64,000 nt of DNA from Paraphaeosphaeria minitans (GCA_015832175.1 WJXW01000013.1:1-64000), one strand, 5' to 3'; positions 23,853 to 37,242 are shown, counted from the first letter of the stretch. Made by a program: numbers and translations. The notes: a model not told the origin generated them from the letters alone.

Positions 23853-24130
23853 ATGTCTAATAATCTAGCTAAAGCACGCGCAGCAAAGGCTGTAAAAGCT
23901 GCTAAATAAAGCTCCTAATCCTCCTACTAAGATCCTCCTACTCTACTAGCTCCTCCTGTCCTAGCTCTAGGCCCCTAGCGATTGCTTAGTGCTTTTAGAT
24001 AAGTAAGCTGCTTAGGCTGCTTAAAGGGAGCTCTAGTAGGAAAGAGTAATAGGCGCTGCTATAATAACGCTTTAAGCTTAAGTAGGCGCTGCTATACCTA
24101 CTTTACCTACTCTTACACTACTATATATAG
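23853..24130 (+). pseudogene. Antisense Cys-containing reading frame in Copia-1
   Basis: A frame on the plus strand, antisense to the inverted Copia-1 copy, lies between the pol 3' end and the 3' LTR. It starts with ATG and an Ala/Lys-rich segment (KARAAKAVKAAK). If TAA/TAG are read as former CAA/CAG, it continues to a CxxC segment and further cysteines. The counterpart in the complete copy (minus strand, ~34.0-34.26 kb) has lost its ATG to ATA. Function unknown. RIPed DNA gives many such pseudo-open frames, so the call is tentative. Confidence 0.3.
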
Positions 24131-24589
24131 GATTATTCTATTGCTTTAGCTAATTCTACTAATTATTTCTGTAGCTAGCTGTATATTTAGACTCTAGCTA
24201 TAAATTTCATCTGCTATTAACTATTAGAGGGTGCTAATATAAGCTTTTATTTTAAGATTCTTTCTAAGTTTAGCTAATACTTTTTATAGGAGAGGCTAAT
24301 TACTAAGCTACATAAAAGGGTTAAAGTGGCCTTATAAGCTCCTCCTCCTACTAGTAATTAGGAGGAGTAAGCTTAGTACATAGCTACTATTCTACTCCCT
24401 CCCTCCTAGCTAATCCTTAGTAGAGGATAGGGTAATTACCCTCTTACCCCACCTATTAAAGAGCAGCGCGGTCGCAGCTAATACCCTAATTAAAATAGCT
24501 AGATAAGTGGCCTATTAGCTCTAAAGTAGGGTAGAGGCTAGGTAAGTGCTTCTCCTTTTGCTAATTAAAGAAGGGGAGGCTAGGGTAAG

Positions 24590-24770
24590 CTATCACCTAC
24601 TGCTGATTAAAGGAGAGGTGGAGGAGGTGGATAGGGTAAGGAATTACCTACTATAGAGAGGAGGAGAGGTAGAGGAGGTAGATGGGGTGAGGAATCACCT
24701 GCTGTAGAGAGGAGGAGAGGAGAAGGATAGGGAGAATCTCCTACTGCTAATTATAGGGGAGATTCTCGCA
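24590..24770. repeat. Imperfect ~55-bp tandem repeats, purine-rich
   Basis: Three imperfect units, each containing a variant of GAGGAGAGG followed by GGGTAAGGAAT and CACCTACTATAG-like sequence. The complete Copia-1 carries the same array in inverted orientation near 33340-33560, where the short 74-aa minus-strand frame is only this repeat translated. Confidence 0.7.
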
Positions 24771-26941
24771 CCCCTGCGATTAAGCAGAGGAGGAAGAGGG
24801 TCTATATACTTATAGATAAGCTCTTTAATCTCCTCTTCCTCTAATTTCTATTCTTCCTCTAATCTTTTCTTTCTTTTCTTTTTCTTTTCTTGTTTCCTGG
24901 CTCTAAATTAATAATTCTAGGTAGTTAATAGATTGTTTCTCTACTTACTTACTTTTATTCTATAATTATTATGCTTATATCTTACAGATTTAATAGCCTT
25001 TTAAATCTATTAAACTACTAATAAGTAAGAGCCTTTGTGAGGCTATCTACTATTATTTCGCTAGTTAGAAGATATTCTACTTAAAATAATCTTTTCGCAT
25101 GCTTTTGCCGCAACTATATGTTCTAAATATCTATATAGCGCAGTTAAGTAGTAATTCTTTTGTTCTTTCTAATTACTAAACAAATGGTTTAAAGATTGTC
25201 GCAATAGACCTTCTATAAAGGTTCTAGATCTAGAGTAAGCTTAGTAAAGAATCTCTTAATTGCCATAGCTTCTTTACTTATATATTTAAGCGCTAGAAGC
25301 TCTACTTCTGTTATTAAAGTAGTAATTGTGTTCTGTTAAGCTACTTTCTATAGGATAGCTCCTCTAAACAATAGGATAATATATCTATAGGAAGATCGCT
25401 ATAATATTAGATTATTAGCAAATAAGGCATCTCCACATATTAGCAGATTAGGTCTATTATAGCCACTAAAGACTATAGCCTGCCATCTAGTTTAATAGAG
25501 GTAAAGGATTACACGATTAATAGCAGCAAAGTGTTCTTTGCTTAGATTTATTAGAAAGTGTGATAGCTTTAATACTGTAAAGGCTATATCTAGGCGTAGT
25601 ATAATTACTGTGTAGAGAGCCAATCCCACCTCTTCTTAAAAGAGCTTTATTTATTAAGGAGTAGCTTCTCCTGTGCTTAGAACGAGATTTTCTACTAATA
25701 GAGGTGTAGGAGGGAAGCTCCTAGAGTTTAAAAAGTTAAACTTTTTCGTGATCTTATTAATGTAGGTATTATAGACCAGAGAAATCGATCTTGCTTCTCT
25801 GTCCCTAATCACTTAAACACCTAGGAACCACTCTACTAGTCCTTTTAATTTAATCTTGTATTTGTTCGCGATCTTCTTCTAAAAATCCAGGGCTTCTTTC
25901 TCTTTACTCTTATAATAGAGAAGAAGAATGTCGTTAATATAAAATAGAATAATAATACTTTAATTACTGTTAAAGAAAAGGCATAGCTCTTCTAGCGAAG
26001 CTAAGAGTCTATAAGATCGCAGTAATCCTGCAAATTCCTTATACTAAAGAAGTAGTGAATCTCTTAAGCTATACAAAGCTTAATTTAATCTTACACACTT
26101 TCCTAGCTTTTTAAAACTATTAGGTAATTCATAAGTTACTAGATTAGTGGCTGTAATAAAAGCATTTAGAAACGCTCCTACTATATTAAATTATAAGATT
26201 TCTAGATCGAATTCTGCTGCTAGAGCTACAGCTAATTAAAAAGATCTTGCTACTAGGGTAGTAGTATAGGTAGAGTGGAGAGTATTCTTTTTCTAAAAAT
26301 CTCCTCTTATAATAATTTAAGCTTTGCACTTTTTAAAGTATCTATTTTAATTAAACTTGTAGGTAAAGACCTACTTTAAAGGGAGTGGTTGCTCTAACAC
26401 CTCTAATTATTTAATCTCTGTCTAGGTACCTTTATCTTGCAAAGTTAAGATCTCCTTATAAGTGGTAAGGAGGAATAGCTTCCTATATAGATAATTGTGA
26501 AAGTATTTCTATAGGGTTGGCTCTAGTGTAAGCTTGTCTCTGTAAGTCTAAGCTGTATAAGACGCTCTAGGCGCCTTTCTAAGTATAGAAGCGAATACTA
26601 TCGCATTTAGTGTAATATATTCTTCTTACTTAGACTAGGCCTCTGCTGCTTCTAGTATAAACGTGTGCTCTAATATTACATTAAGATTACTTTAAAGATA
26701 ATTAGCAATTAGTGTATAAGCACCTAGCTTCTACCTACCCCCTAGCTAATTGTTCTAATTATTTTGCTTCCTTAATCTTCGCAATAGTAGATAGTAATTT
26801 ATTAGTTGGTTAATTTCTAGTGCTTTACTACAATTTCGCCTACTTATTCTACTTACTTCTAGATAGATCTGCCTTCGCCTTAAGCGCGCTAGTGGGTTAT
26901 CTGCTTTGTCTAGCGTGATTAAGTTATCTACGCTAGGTTAA

Positions 26942-27764
26942 AGGCTCTTACTAGTAAGGCTCCTACTTATAAGAAGGGTCCTAGTAGAGTCCTATATAGC
27001 TAGAAGCGTATCTGCTGCACTTTTATAAAGAAGGCCCCTACTAGCAGTATTATTACTAGAAAGTAAGGTGTGGGCAAAAATAGTAAAGTTAGAAAGCTAT
27101 ATTAATATAAGCCTAGTAGTAAGTGCATATATATAGTATTAGATAGGTATTAGGCTAATAGGATACAGTAAGGGCTCTATAGGAGATTCGTTTTTTCTAG
27201 TATTCTACTAACCTTCTTATCCTAAAACTACCCTTCTAGTAACTTATTTATAAGGTCTGCTGCACTTTATTCACTTAACTCTATTAATTTAGGTCTATAG
27301 CCCTTAAAGCCTTATAAAAAGCTTCTAAGGCTGTTATAGTAAATTAGTTTAAGTATAAGTATTAGCTATTATAATAGTCCTTCTAAGAGTTTTTCTAATC
27401 TTTTCTTAGGCGTTAATCTTATATACATTTACGCTAAACGCGTTACTATTTAGGCTAAAAATGCTATATATATTCACCTAATAGCTAAGATAGTAGACAG
27501 TAACTATACCTTCTTTAAGTATAGTCCTTCTACTAGCTTATTAGCCTAATATAGGCCTAATACTTTCTATATAAGTTACAGTAAATGGATCACAGTTTTC
27601 TTTACTCTAATAGGCTATAAAATCTAATAGGTTATAAAGTTAGTAGTTAGTGCTTTTACACTCTTTCTTAAATAGGAAATACTATCTACTTTAATATAGT
27701 ATTCTAATTCTGTAAATTGTCTTTTTAATGTTAAGTGACATAATAACTAAAAATTCGGGTAATG
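26942..27764. repeat. Repeat Y fragment and first copy of tandem repeat X
   Basis: 26942-27033 matches 20488-20590. 27034-27764 is the left part of a ~0.8-kb repeat (X), which resumes at 35385 after the inserted Copia-1. A second X copy follows directly from 35461. No identifiable gene; the DNA is RIP-type. Confidence 0.7.
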
Positions 27765-27999
27765 TGTTGAAGTAAAACACTTACTTCTGTAATTCTTTCT
27801 AGATCCACTAATTCATATTACAGGATTCTTGCCAAGAAGCTCGTTTCTTTTGTATATAGTCTGCCCTTTCGGCATCCTTTCCTACAATTAGCTATTTGTA
27901 TTCTTTATAACTTTGCTCCTAAATATCCTATAATAGTTTAAGCCCTTTTTACTATAACAGTTATAAGCCTAGCGCTTAGAACGTAGGATAACTCTCCCT

Positions 28000-30900
28000 A
28001 CCTACTTAGTAACGCTCGAATTATTATATAACACTCTATTTAGAACCTCTTTATAATATAACCCCTCTATTTCTAATTACAAAAATTGTTAAAATAGTAG
28101 AAGTACAGCTTGTTAATTGCGCTAGCTGGCCTTACTAGTTTGTCCAGCTTTAATTCTAAGTAAACTTAAAAGGAATCTAGAACTAAATTAACCTAGAGGT
28201 AATTAACGCTCTAGCAATTAATTACGTAAAGCTAGAATAACCTCCGCTCCTATAGAAACTATTACTAATTACAGATACAGCCTCTATAGTAAGTATTTAA
28301 TTATACAAAGCAGAGCTTACTAAGTATAAAATAGATAAAAAGAGCTTTCTTTTATAAATAGCAGAATATAGAGTAGCAGTTTTAGACTAGCAAGCAGACT
28401 ATACTAAGATACAGAATCTCTAGACTTAGGTAAACGCTATAGTATTGCCTAATCTACTTACTCCTGCCATAATTACTCTAGTTAATACACGCTATACTAC
28501 GCTTTAGTCCCTAATTTAACTCTTAAAGGAAAATCTCGCACTAAATAAAAGAGCTATATAGAATAATATTTAAGCTTTATACTACGCTTATCTTAAGAAG
28601 GCCAAGTAGGCAAGATAAAGTCCTAAGACCTAGTTTAAAGAGTAGCAGCTCCTCTATTAAAAAGCGAAGACCTACTTAATTAGCAAAATTAGCAGACTAC
28701 TTACTACCTAAGATTTCCTAGATATAATTATCGCGTGTATAGCACTAGATTAGGCCTAATTAATAAACTAATAGCTAATCTAGGATAAAACGCTAGGACG
28801 GAATTAGATTATGCTAGATAATCTAGGGAAGGTATTTTTGGCGCTTATCTAGAAGTATTTAATCTAATCTAGTTCTAATAAAATAAGTAGGGTATTCGCC
28901 ACTTTTAATAGATTATTAAGATAATCTACTAACTCTAATAGTTTTAGTTTGTCTAATTAGACAAAGAAACAACCAAACTGTCCCTATAAGCCCTATACTT
29001 ATAGGTGGAAACTAATAGAGTGCTGAAGACTTTAAACCGCGATAGCTAGATTACCCTAGAATAGAATATTGTTATTTAATCTCATTAATAAAGAAAAATT
29101 AGAGATTCTTAATTAACTTAAGCAGCCTAAGTAGTCGAACCTTTGTAATGCGATTATAAAGGTAGAATAGAATAAAGAAACAATCCTCTACTAAGACTAT
29201 TAAGTATCCTAGTAGTATTACTGCTGCTCTACTAAACCTATTTAATCTGCCTACAGATAATAGAGAATTAGGTGTCTACTCTACTCTACATTCTAACGCT
29301 TATCCTCTATTAGAATATATAATACTAGACAGTGCTATAGTAGTTCACCTAGTTAATAATTATAAAAGACTTGTTCCTAGGACGTTTTAATTATTAAATA
29401 AGAGTATAGAGGCAGGTATATAAAGCGTCCTAATCTTAGGAATTAGTAATAGACTAATTAAGAACACTTTACATAGGAAAAATAGGAGATTTATAGAAGA
29501 TCTACTACTCTAAAGAGTAAGAGTAGTAGAAGGCTTTTATATAAATATTATATTAGAAGCTCTTTTAAAGAAAGTAAAGATTTAGTACCTTAGTTTAAAT
29601 TACACTCTTAGGATTAGAAGCCTAGAATAAAGTGTTATCCTAGTAGACCTAAGATATAAGTATAACTTTACTTTCCTATAATATAAGCTAATCCGCTCTT
29701 ATCTAATTGTTATAAGTGTAACTACTAAAGGATTATCCTAGGTTAATATTAAGAGATTAGATTCTAAGGACCTCTAGCACCTTTAAGTAGGGCATATAGG
29801 AAGTAGAGCCCTATAAGCTCTAGTAACTGCAGTCTAAGGTATAAAGATTACTAAAATGTTAAGAAAGGATTATAAGCACTGTACTACTATATACGTAACC
29901 TAGGTGATCTTAAGGAGACCTAGAGAATAATTACCTAGGCTATTTTACTTATTATCCTAGAATCTATTTAATATACCCACTACTTAAAATAAAGAAAACT
30001 AGGTTTTACTAATTAAAGAAGATTTTAGTAAGAAACCTTACGTTTTTAATCTTAGAACAAAAACGCTTTCTAAGATAATAAAACTATAGTAGGATTTTTT
30101 AGCTCTTATTAATACAAAATACGAGCTTTAAATTAGAAAAATCCACTAGAATAATAATACAGCAACACGTCTATAGAGAGGGAAATCCTAGTACGAATTT
30201 TAGGCTAATTAGGAAAGGATAATAATTAGCAGACTATCGCCCTATACGTATAAGCCTAATAGCGCTGCAGAAAGAGTAGGCTAGGAGCTTATAATAAAAG
30301 TAATTAAAATGCGAATAAGCGTAAATCTACTATTAAATCTCTAGCCTAAGATTATATAAGTGGCATACTAGCTCTAAGGAATAATTCCTAGCCTAGTATT
30401 AGGCTATTAATCACCTAATAAAACATTAGATGCTTAGTTTAGACAATATTTTTATTATTTTAAACTAGTAAAAACACAATATAGGACAGCTAATCTTTGT
30501 CTAAACTAGAGTGCTGTCTATACCTATAGCTACTAAGCTTACCCTTTAGATTAGCAGCGTACAGCTAGGCGAGATAGAAGAGGATTTAAAGTAAATCCTA
30601 GGGGCTATATTAGATACCTAGTAGGCTATAAAGCTTCTAATATCTACTAAATATAGATTCCCTAGCTTAATTAGGTAATTACTACACAAAACGTAAAGTT
30701 TAATAAGTCTTTATTCTTTAAAGGATTAAAGGAACAATCTATTCTAAAGATAAAAGTATTAAAAATAGTAGAAAGCCTCTAAGAAGGAGAGCTAAACAAT
30801 CTAAGAGAAGTGTATAAAAACGCGCTTAATATTTTTCCTAAAATAAACAAGTATATAAGAACTGCTACTAGACCTATAAGTAACCCTTAAGTAATTAAAA

Positions 30901-33200
30901 GCAAAGTAGGCTAGCTAAGTAATTAGGAACCTAAGGTACTTACTACTAAGCAAGCTATAGGCTTAGCTAGCTAGCAGCTAAGAATTTGCTTAAGTAAGAA
31001 AAGAAGTATAGAACTTATAACCCCTAATTAGACACTAGAGCTAGGTAATCTTAGGGGTGATCTATTAAGCGATTAAGAGATATCTAGCAGCCACTAGAAC
31101 ACTACTAGGAGAGCTAGCCCGCCAGAATCTAGGGATTTAATACCTTATTTATTAGTAGAAACTAATTAGGTTACTAATTAACCTAGCGTAAAAAACTTAA
31201 TTACGCTAGATAAAGCAGATAACCTACTAGCGCGCTAAAGGCGACGGCAGATCTATCTAGAGGTAAGTAGAATAAGTAGGTAAAATTATAGTAAAGCACT
31301 AGAAATTAACTAACTAATAAATCGCTATCTGCTATTACAAAGATTAAGGAAGTAAAATAATTAGGACAATTAGCTAGGGGGTAAGTGGAAGCTAGGTGCT
31401 TATACACTAATTGCTAATTATCTTTAAAGTAATTTTAATATAATATTAGAGCATACGTTTATACTAGGAGTAGTAGAGGCCTAGTCTAAGTAAGAAGAAT
31501 ATATTACACTAAATATAATAGTATTTGCTTCTATACTTAGAAAGGCGCCTAGAGCGTCTTATACAGCTTAGACTTATAGAGACGAGCTTACACTAGAGCT
31601 AACTCTATAGAAACACCTTTATAATTATCTATATAGGAAGCTATTCCTCCTTGCCGCTTACAAGGAGATCTCGACTTTATAAGATAAAGGTACTTAGGTA
31701 GAGATTAAATAATTAGAGGTGTTAGAGCGACTACTTCCTTTAAAGTAGGTCTTTACCTATAAGTTTAATTAAAATAGATACTTTAAAAAGTGTAAAGCTT
31801 AAATTATTATAAGAGGAGATCTTTAGAAAAAGAATACTCTCTACTCTACCTATACTGCTACCCTAGTAGTAAGATCTTTCTAATTAGCTGTAGCTCTAGT
31901 AGTAGAATTTGATCTAGAAATCTTATAATTTAATGTAGTAGGAGCGTTTCTAAATGCTCTTATTACAGCCGCTAATCTAGTAACGTATAAATTACCTAAT
32001 AGTTTTAAAAAGCTAGGAAAGTGTGTAAGATTGAATTAAGCTTTATATAGCTTAAAAAATTCAATACTTCTTTAGTATAAGGAATTTGCGGGATCACTTC
32101 GATCTTATAGACTCTTAGCTTCGCTAGAAGAGCTATGCCTTTTCTTTAACAGTGATTAAAGTATTATTATTCTATTTTATATTAATAATATTCTTCTTCT
32201 CTATTACAAGAGTAAAGAGAAAGAAGCCCTAGATTTTTAGAAGAAGATTATAAACAAATATAAGATTAAATTAAAAGGACTAGTTAAGTAGTTCCTAGGT
32301 GTTTAAGTAATTAGGGATAGAGAAGTAAGATTGATTTCTCTAGTCTATAATACCTATATTAATAAGATTACGAAAAAGTTTAATCTTTTAAACTCTAGGA
32401 GCTTCCCTCCTATACCTCTATTAGTAGAAGATCTTATTCTAAGTATAGGAGAAGCTACTCCTTAAGAAATAAAGCTCTTTTAAGAAGAGGTAGGATTAAC
32501 TCTTTATATAGTAATTATACTACGCCTAGATATAGCCTTTGCAGTGTTAAAGCTATTACACTTTCTAATAAATCTAAGTAAAGAACACTTTGCTGCTATT
32601 AACTGTGTAATCCTTTACCTCTATTAAACTAGATAGTAGGCTATAGTCTTTAGTGGCTATAATAGATCTAATCTACTAATATGTAGAGATGCCTCTTTTA
32701 CTAATAATCTAATATTACGGCGATCTTCCTATAGATATATTATCCTATTATTTAGAGGAGCTATCCTATAGAAAGTAGCTTAACAGAACATAATTACCAC
32801 TTTAATAATAGAAGTAGAGCTTCTAGCGCTTAAATATATAAGTAAAGAAGCTATAGCAATTAAGAGATTCTTTACTAAGCTTACTCTAGATCTAAGACCT
32901 TTATAAAAGGTCTATTATAACAATCTTTAAACTATTCGTTTAGTAATTAGAAAGAACGAAAGAATTACTACTTAACTACGCTATATAGATATTTAGAACA
33001 TATAGTTACAGTAAGAGTATACAAAAGGATTGTTTTAAGTAGAATATCTTCTAACTAGTAAAATACTAGCAGATAGCCTTATAAAGGCTCTCACTTATTA
33101 GTAGTTTAATAGATTTAAAAGGCTATTAACTCTATAAAATGTGAGCACAATAATTATAGAATAAGAGAAGGTAAGTAGAGAATTAATCTGTTAACTACCT
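28000..33200 (+). pseudogene. Copia-1 gag-pol remnant
   Basis: Numerous TAA/TAG codons interrupt the frame. GAG-pre-integrase-like residues (VGHIGSRAL) appear near 29780. The RVT_2-type reverse transcriptase spans roughly 31760-32520, with recognisable stretches such as VFTYKFN (TYKFN visible) and NALYGLK-like positions. Copia RNase H continues to ~33000. The catalytic YVDD equivalent near 32180 reads YINN, because both Asp codons became Asn, as RIP predicts. It cannot encode active enzyme. Confidence 0.85.
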
Positions 33201-34346
33201 AGAATTATTAATTTAGAGCTAGGAAACAAGAAAAGAAAAAGAAAAGAAAAAAAAGATTAGAGGGAGAATAGGAATTAGAGAAAGAGGAGATTAAAAAGCT
33301 TATCTATAAGCTTATAGACCTTCTTTCTCCTCTACTTAATTATAGGGGTGCAAGAATCTCCTCTATAATTAGTAGTAGGAGATTCTCTCTATCCTCTTTC
33401 TCTCCTCCTCTTTGTAGTAGGTAATTCCTTACCCTATCTACCTCCTCTACCTCTTCTTTAAATAGTAGTAGGTAATAGCTTACCTTAGCCTCCCCCCTTT
33501 TAATTAGTAATAGGTAATTCCTTACCCTAGTCTTCCCTCTTTTAATTAGTAGGAAGAGAAGCACTTACCTAGCCTCTACTTTACTTTAGAGCTAATAGGC
33601 CACTTATCTAGCTATTTTAATTAGTGTATTAGCTGCGACTGCGCTGCTCCTTAATAGGTAGGGTAAAAGAGTAATTACTTTATCCTCTACTAAGGATTAG
33701 CTAGAAGGGAGAGAGTAGGACAGTAGCTATGTGCTAAGTTTACTCCTTCTAACTACTAGTAAAAAGAAGAGCTTATAAGGCTACCTTAACTCTCTTATAT
33801 AGCTTAGTAATTAGCCTCTTCTATAAAAAGTATTAGCTAAACCTAGAAAGAATCTTAAAATAAAAGCTTATATTAGCACCCTCTAATAGTTAATAGTAGA
33901 TAAAATCTATAGCTAGAGTCTTAATATGCAGCTAGCTATAGAAATAATTAGTAAAATTAGCTAAAGTAATAAGACAATTCTATATATAGTATTATAAGAG
34001 TAGGTAAAGTAGGTATAGTAGCGCCTACTTAAGCTTAAAGCGTTATTATAGTAGCGTTTATTACTCTTTCTTACTAGAGCTTTCTTTAAGTAGCCTAAGT
34101 AGCTTACTTGTCTAAGAGCACTAAGCGATTGCTAAAGGCCTAGAGCTAGGGTAAGAGGAGCTAGTAGAGTAGGAGAAGTAGGAGGATCTTAGTAGAAGGA
34201 TTAGGAGCTTTATTTAGTAGCTTTTACAGCCTTTACTACGTGAGCTTTAGCTAGGTTATTAGATATCTAAAAGAGTTAGCAAAGCTCTAAATAATAGAAA
34301 GAGTGTAAGGTAATAATTAGAAGAAGAGAACTTACTATAAGGTAGT

Positions 34347-34584
34347 TGTCCGTACAGTTTATCGTACAAGTAGCACTGGGTGAAGTGGGGGCCTACCTAC
34401 CTATAGGGACCCGCACAAGGACCCACTACTCAGGTTAGCGCTAAGAGGCAGAGACTTTATAAAGCCCTTAGTGCCCCTTTGTACGATAGACTAGACGTAA
34501 TTAATTGAACCTACTTCTCACCCTTTGCACGATAGTATACTATTAACCCTTAAATGCTTAATTGTAGATTGAGCCAAACCAACA
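34347..34584 (+). mobile_element. Solo LTR (238 bp) nested in Copia-1, little RIP
   Basis: Starts TGTCCGTACAG and ends AAACCAACA, flanked by a perfect 5-bp duplication GTAGT (34342-34346 and 34585-34589). The empty site is seen in the Copia-1 fragment near 19165. It belongs to the same family as the LTRs at 20925 and 22797 but keeps many CpA/TpG dinucleotides those copies have lost. Confidence 0.93.
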
Positions 34585-35384
34585 GTAGTAGGATTTAAAG
34601 GCTTAAACTAGTAGGCTTAAATTAGATAGGAAGTTAAAGCGTTAAAAGTAAAGGATTAAAGAGAGAAGATTAAGCGCTAGTAAAGGGCTTATATACTCTA
34701 CTACCTATCTAATTATTAAGCGCTAAATGCGCTCCTTTTCTTACTACTTATTTCTCTTACTACTACTTCTTCTTAATTAAAACGCGCCTACTTATTGTAC
34801 TTACTAGCTAGTAAGAGCGGGGAAATTACCTTATAGTTAATAGGAAGTGAGCGAAAAAAGTAGTGAAATAAAAGCGTTTACGCTCTAGGCCTTTGTGCTA
34901 CGCTTATAAGCTCCTAACCTACTAGAAGAAGAGATTCTGGACACAATTCACAATAGGATTCATAATTTAAAAGATAAATAGCGATTATTTTGCTATTACA
35001 ACAAATAAGGGGTGATAGAATTACTATTCTTAAGATAAGGAGATTTAGAAGAATAATTCTTAATAGTTTTTTAATCTTTAAACAGCCTTTAGATGGTTTT
35101 TTAAAGATCTTTAAAAAGGATTTAGACAATTATAGATTACTTCTTAAGATAGGTAATCCGCTTTAAGCGATTACCTAGGGGGTGTATTAAAGTAAAACAC
35201 TCACTTCCATAATTCTTTCTAGATCTACTAATTCATATCACGGGATTCTTACTAAGAGGCTCGTTTCTTTTGTATATAGTCTACCCTTTTGGCATCCTTT
35301 CCTACAATTAGCTATTTGTATTCTTTACAACTCTACTCCTGAATATTCTGTAATAGTTCGAGCCCTTTTTACCACAACATAATG

Positions 35385-36716
35385 TTATATATTAAAGTAA
35401 CATTAAAGTGAGTTTTTCATTATAAGCCTATCTAATAAACTTTACGTGGATTAGCATTATATTTTAAAGAAGGCCCCTACTAGCAGTATTATTACTAAAA
35501 AGTAAAATATAGGAAAAGATAGTAAGATTAAAAAGCTATAGTAATATAAGTCTAGTAGTAAGTGTATATATATAGTATTAGATAGGTATTAGGCTAATAT
35601 AATATAGTAAGGGCTATATAGGACATTTCTCTTTTCTAGTATTCTACTAACCTTCTTATTCTAAAACTACCCTTCTAGTGACTTATTTATAAGGTCTACT
35701 ACACTATGTTTACTTAACTCTAATAATTTAGGTCTATAGCTCTTAAAGCCTTATAAGAAGCTTCTAAGACTATTATAGTAAATTAGTTTAAGTGTAAGTA
35801 TTAGGTATTATTATAAAAAGGAGGTAGAGGCTAGAGGATAAAAGGTAACCTTCTAGACCTTCTAGTACCTTCTCTACCCTAGTACTAGTTACCTAGAATA
35901 GTAGAGACTAGGTTAATAGAGGGTAGATTGAACGTAGTTAAATAGAGCAATAAAACCTTAGGTATAGGCTTAGAATTGCTATCTAGGATAGAGAGTACAC
36001 ATAGAAGGTAACTCTCCTTATATACATATAGTAGAGATTCTAGAGTATTCTACTTAGTAATTCTCTACTATCTATAACGTTACCTATAACGTCACCTATA
36101 ACGTCACCTTATAACGTCACCTATAACGTTACCTAGTATCTATAGGGCTATAACGTCATTTTAACGTCATTATAGAAAGTTCTAGAATATAGAAAAGGTA
36201 ACTCTAGGAACCTTTTAAGGTTACCTATTCCTTATAATTATATTAGTCCTTTTAAGAGTTTTTCTAATATTTTATTAGGCGTTAATCTTACATGCATTCA
36301 CGCTAAACGAATTACTATTTAGGCTAAGGATACCATATATGTTTACCTAATGGCTAAGATAATAGATAGTAACTATACCTTTTTTAAGTATAGTCCCTCT
36401 ACTAGCTTATTAGCTAATATAGGCCTACTACTTTCTATATAAGTTATAGTAAATAGATCACGATTTTCTTTACTCTTATAGTCTATAAAGTCTAATAGGT
36501 TATAAAGTTAGTAGTTAGTGCTTTTATACTCTTTCTTAAATAGGTAAATACTATCTACTTAAATATAGTATTCTAATTCTATAAATTATCTTTTTAATAT
36601 TAAGTGACACAATAACTAAAAATTAAGGGCAATATTATATGTTAAAGTAATATTAAAGTAAGTTTTTTATTATAAGCCTATTTAATAAACTTTACGTGGA
36701 TTAGTATTATATTTTA
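35385..36716. repeat. End of repeat X copy 1 and full X copy 2
   Basis: 35385-35460 completes the X copy interrupted by Copia-1. 35461-36716 is a second, tandem X copy carrying a solo LTR at 35812-36236. Both X copies end in a ~75-bp segment finishing ATTATATTTTA. The X unit is ~0.8 kb without insertions. No gene recognised. Confidence 0.7.
35812..36236 (-). mobile_element. Solo LTR of Copia-2 family (425 bp)
   Basis: Inverted match to the Copia-2 5' LTR at 57972-58453, flanked by the 5-bp duplication ATTAT (35807-35811 and 36237-36241). The uninterrupted site exists in X copy 1 near 27365. It is shorter than the 57972 LTR mainly because it has fewer 19-bp GAAGGTACTAGAAGG units. TAACGTCA motifs are repeated inside it. 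Confidence 0.9.
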
Positions 36717-36998
36717 GAAGTAATCTTAGTGGCACCTAAACTTATAAAAGAGGTAGGAGTTTATAAAGTATTTATATTAAGGGTGTTTAAGACATTAAAT
36801 CTAATAGGGTAGCTAGTCCTAAAGGGCTAAGATTAGTTCTTAGGCAGGAGTACTTATAAAGGTAAAAGGTCTTATTAATATAATAGCATTTTATAAAGTG
36901 TAATAAGTTAACAATATAGTCTACTAGAATCTAAATAATAGATTAATAAATAGATTAAATATAAGTATAAGAAGCTTATTCTCGCGTTCCTATATACT
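36717..36998 (-). mobile_element. Gyp-2-family 5' end fragment
   Basis: 36717-36795 matches the interior next to the Gyp-2 5' LTR (~48030-48103). 36796-36998 matches the first half of its LTR, then ends CTATATACTAAGTAA, as the LTR at 63463-63675 does. This defines a shorter LTR variant of the family. The rest of the element is absent. Confidence 0.75.
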
Positions 36999-37242
36999 AA
37001 GTAATTTCACACATTCTAGAATCCTATATGTCTTAGAGTTCTATATATTCTAGAGTCCTTTACGTTCTAGAGTTCCATAGAGGCAAGTCCCATATGTCCT
37101 AGAGTTCCTATATAGTTGAGGCCTGTGTAGTCCTTAGGACCTATAGGACCTATAACCTATTACCTAACTACTTAGTTAGCTAACTCTAGCGGACTAGTAG
37201 TCTAGAGGTATAATAAGCTTATACCCTACTACTTACGCACCG
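36999..37242. other. Short non-coding gap with degenerate direct repeats
   Basis: Contains several variants of TCCTATATGTCTTAGAGT (about 37020-37120). No gene. It abuts the left LTR of Gyp-1. Confidence 0.5.

Larger units (their letters stand above)
22984..26941 (-). mobile_element. Copia-1, inverted 5'-truncated copy
   Basis: Reverse complement of the 3' part of the complete Copia-1 at 27765-35379. Its 3' LTR is 22984-23180 (197 bp), followed leftwards in element sense by the polypurine tract AGGGGG and the hairpin near 23190-23214. The Copia RT/RNase H region can be traced in reverse at about 25000-26700. Homology stops at 26941. It inserted into, and cut, the right LTR of the small element at 20925-22983. 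The RT metal-binding box is only half degraded here (read as YINDI near 25930). Confidence 0.87.
27765..35379 (+). mobile_element. Copia-1, complete LTR retrotransposon, RIP-dead
   Basis: The 5' LTR is 27765-27959 (195 bp, TGTTGAAG...) and the 3' LTR is 35183-35379 (197 bp, ending CCACAACA). A 5-bp target-site duplication TAATG sits at 27760-27764 and 35380-35384. The empty site is visible in the neighbouring X copy near 36633. The sequence after the 5' LTR, GTTATAAGCC, resembles that after the Copia-2 LTR (GGTTATGAGCC), a likely primer-binding site. AGGGGG precedes the 3' LTR. Order of domains on the plus strand is gag-like, GAG-pre-integrase, reverse transcriptase and RNase H, so integrase precedes RT as in Copia. 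Confidence 0.93.

Noticed and set aside
33340..33564. 74-codon minus-strand frame
   Set aside because: It is a translation of the purine-rich tandem repeats, and the same repeats at 24590-24770 are not open in the same way.
37190..37242. tRNA-like stretch containing TAGTCTAGAGGTAT just before the Gyp-1 LTR
   Set aside because: It resembles a tRNA D-arm/A-box, but no full cloverleaf, T-arm or acceptor stem can be formed and the sequence may be RIPed. Too weak to call a tRNA.
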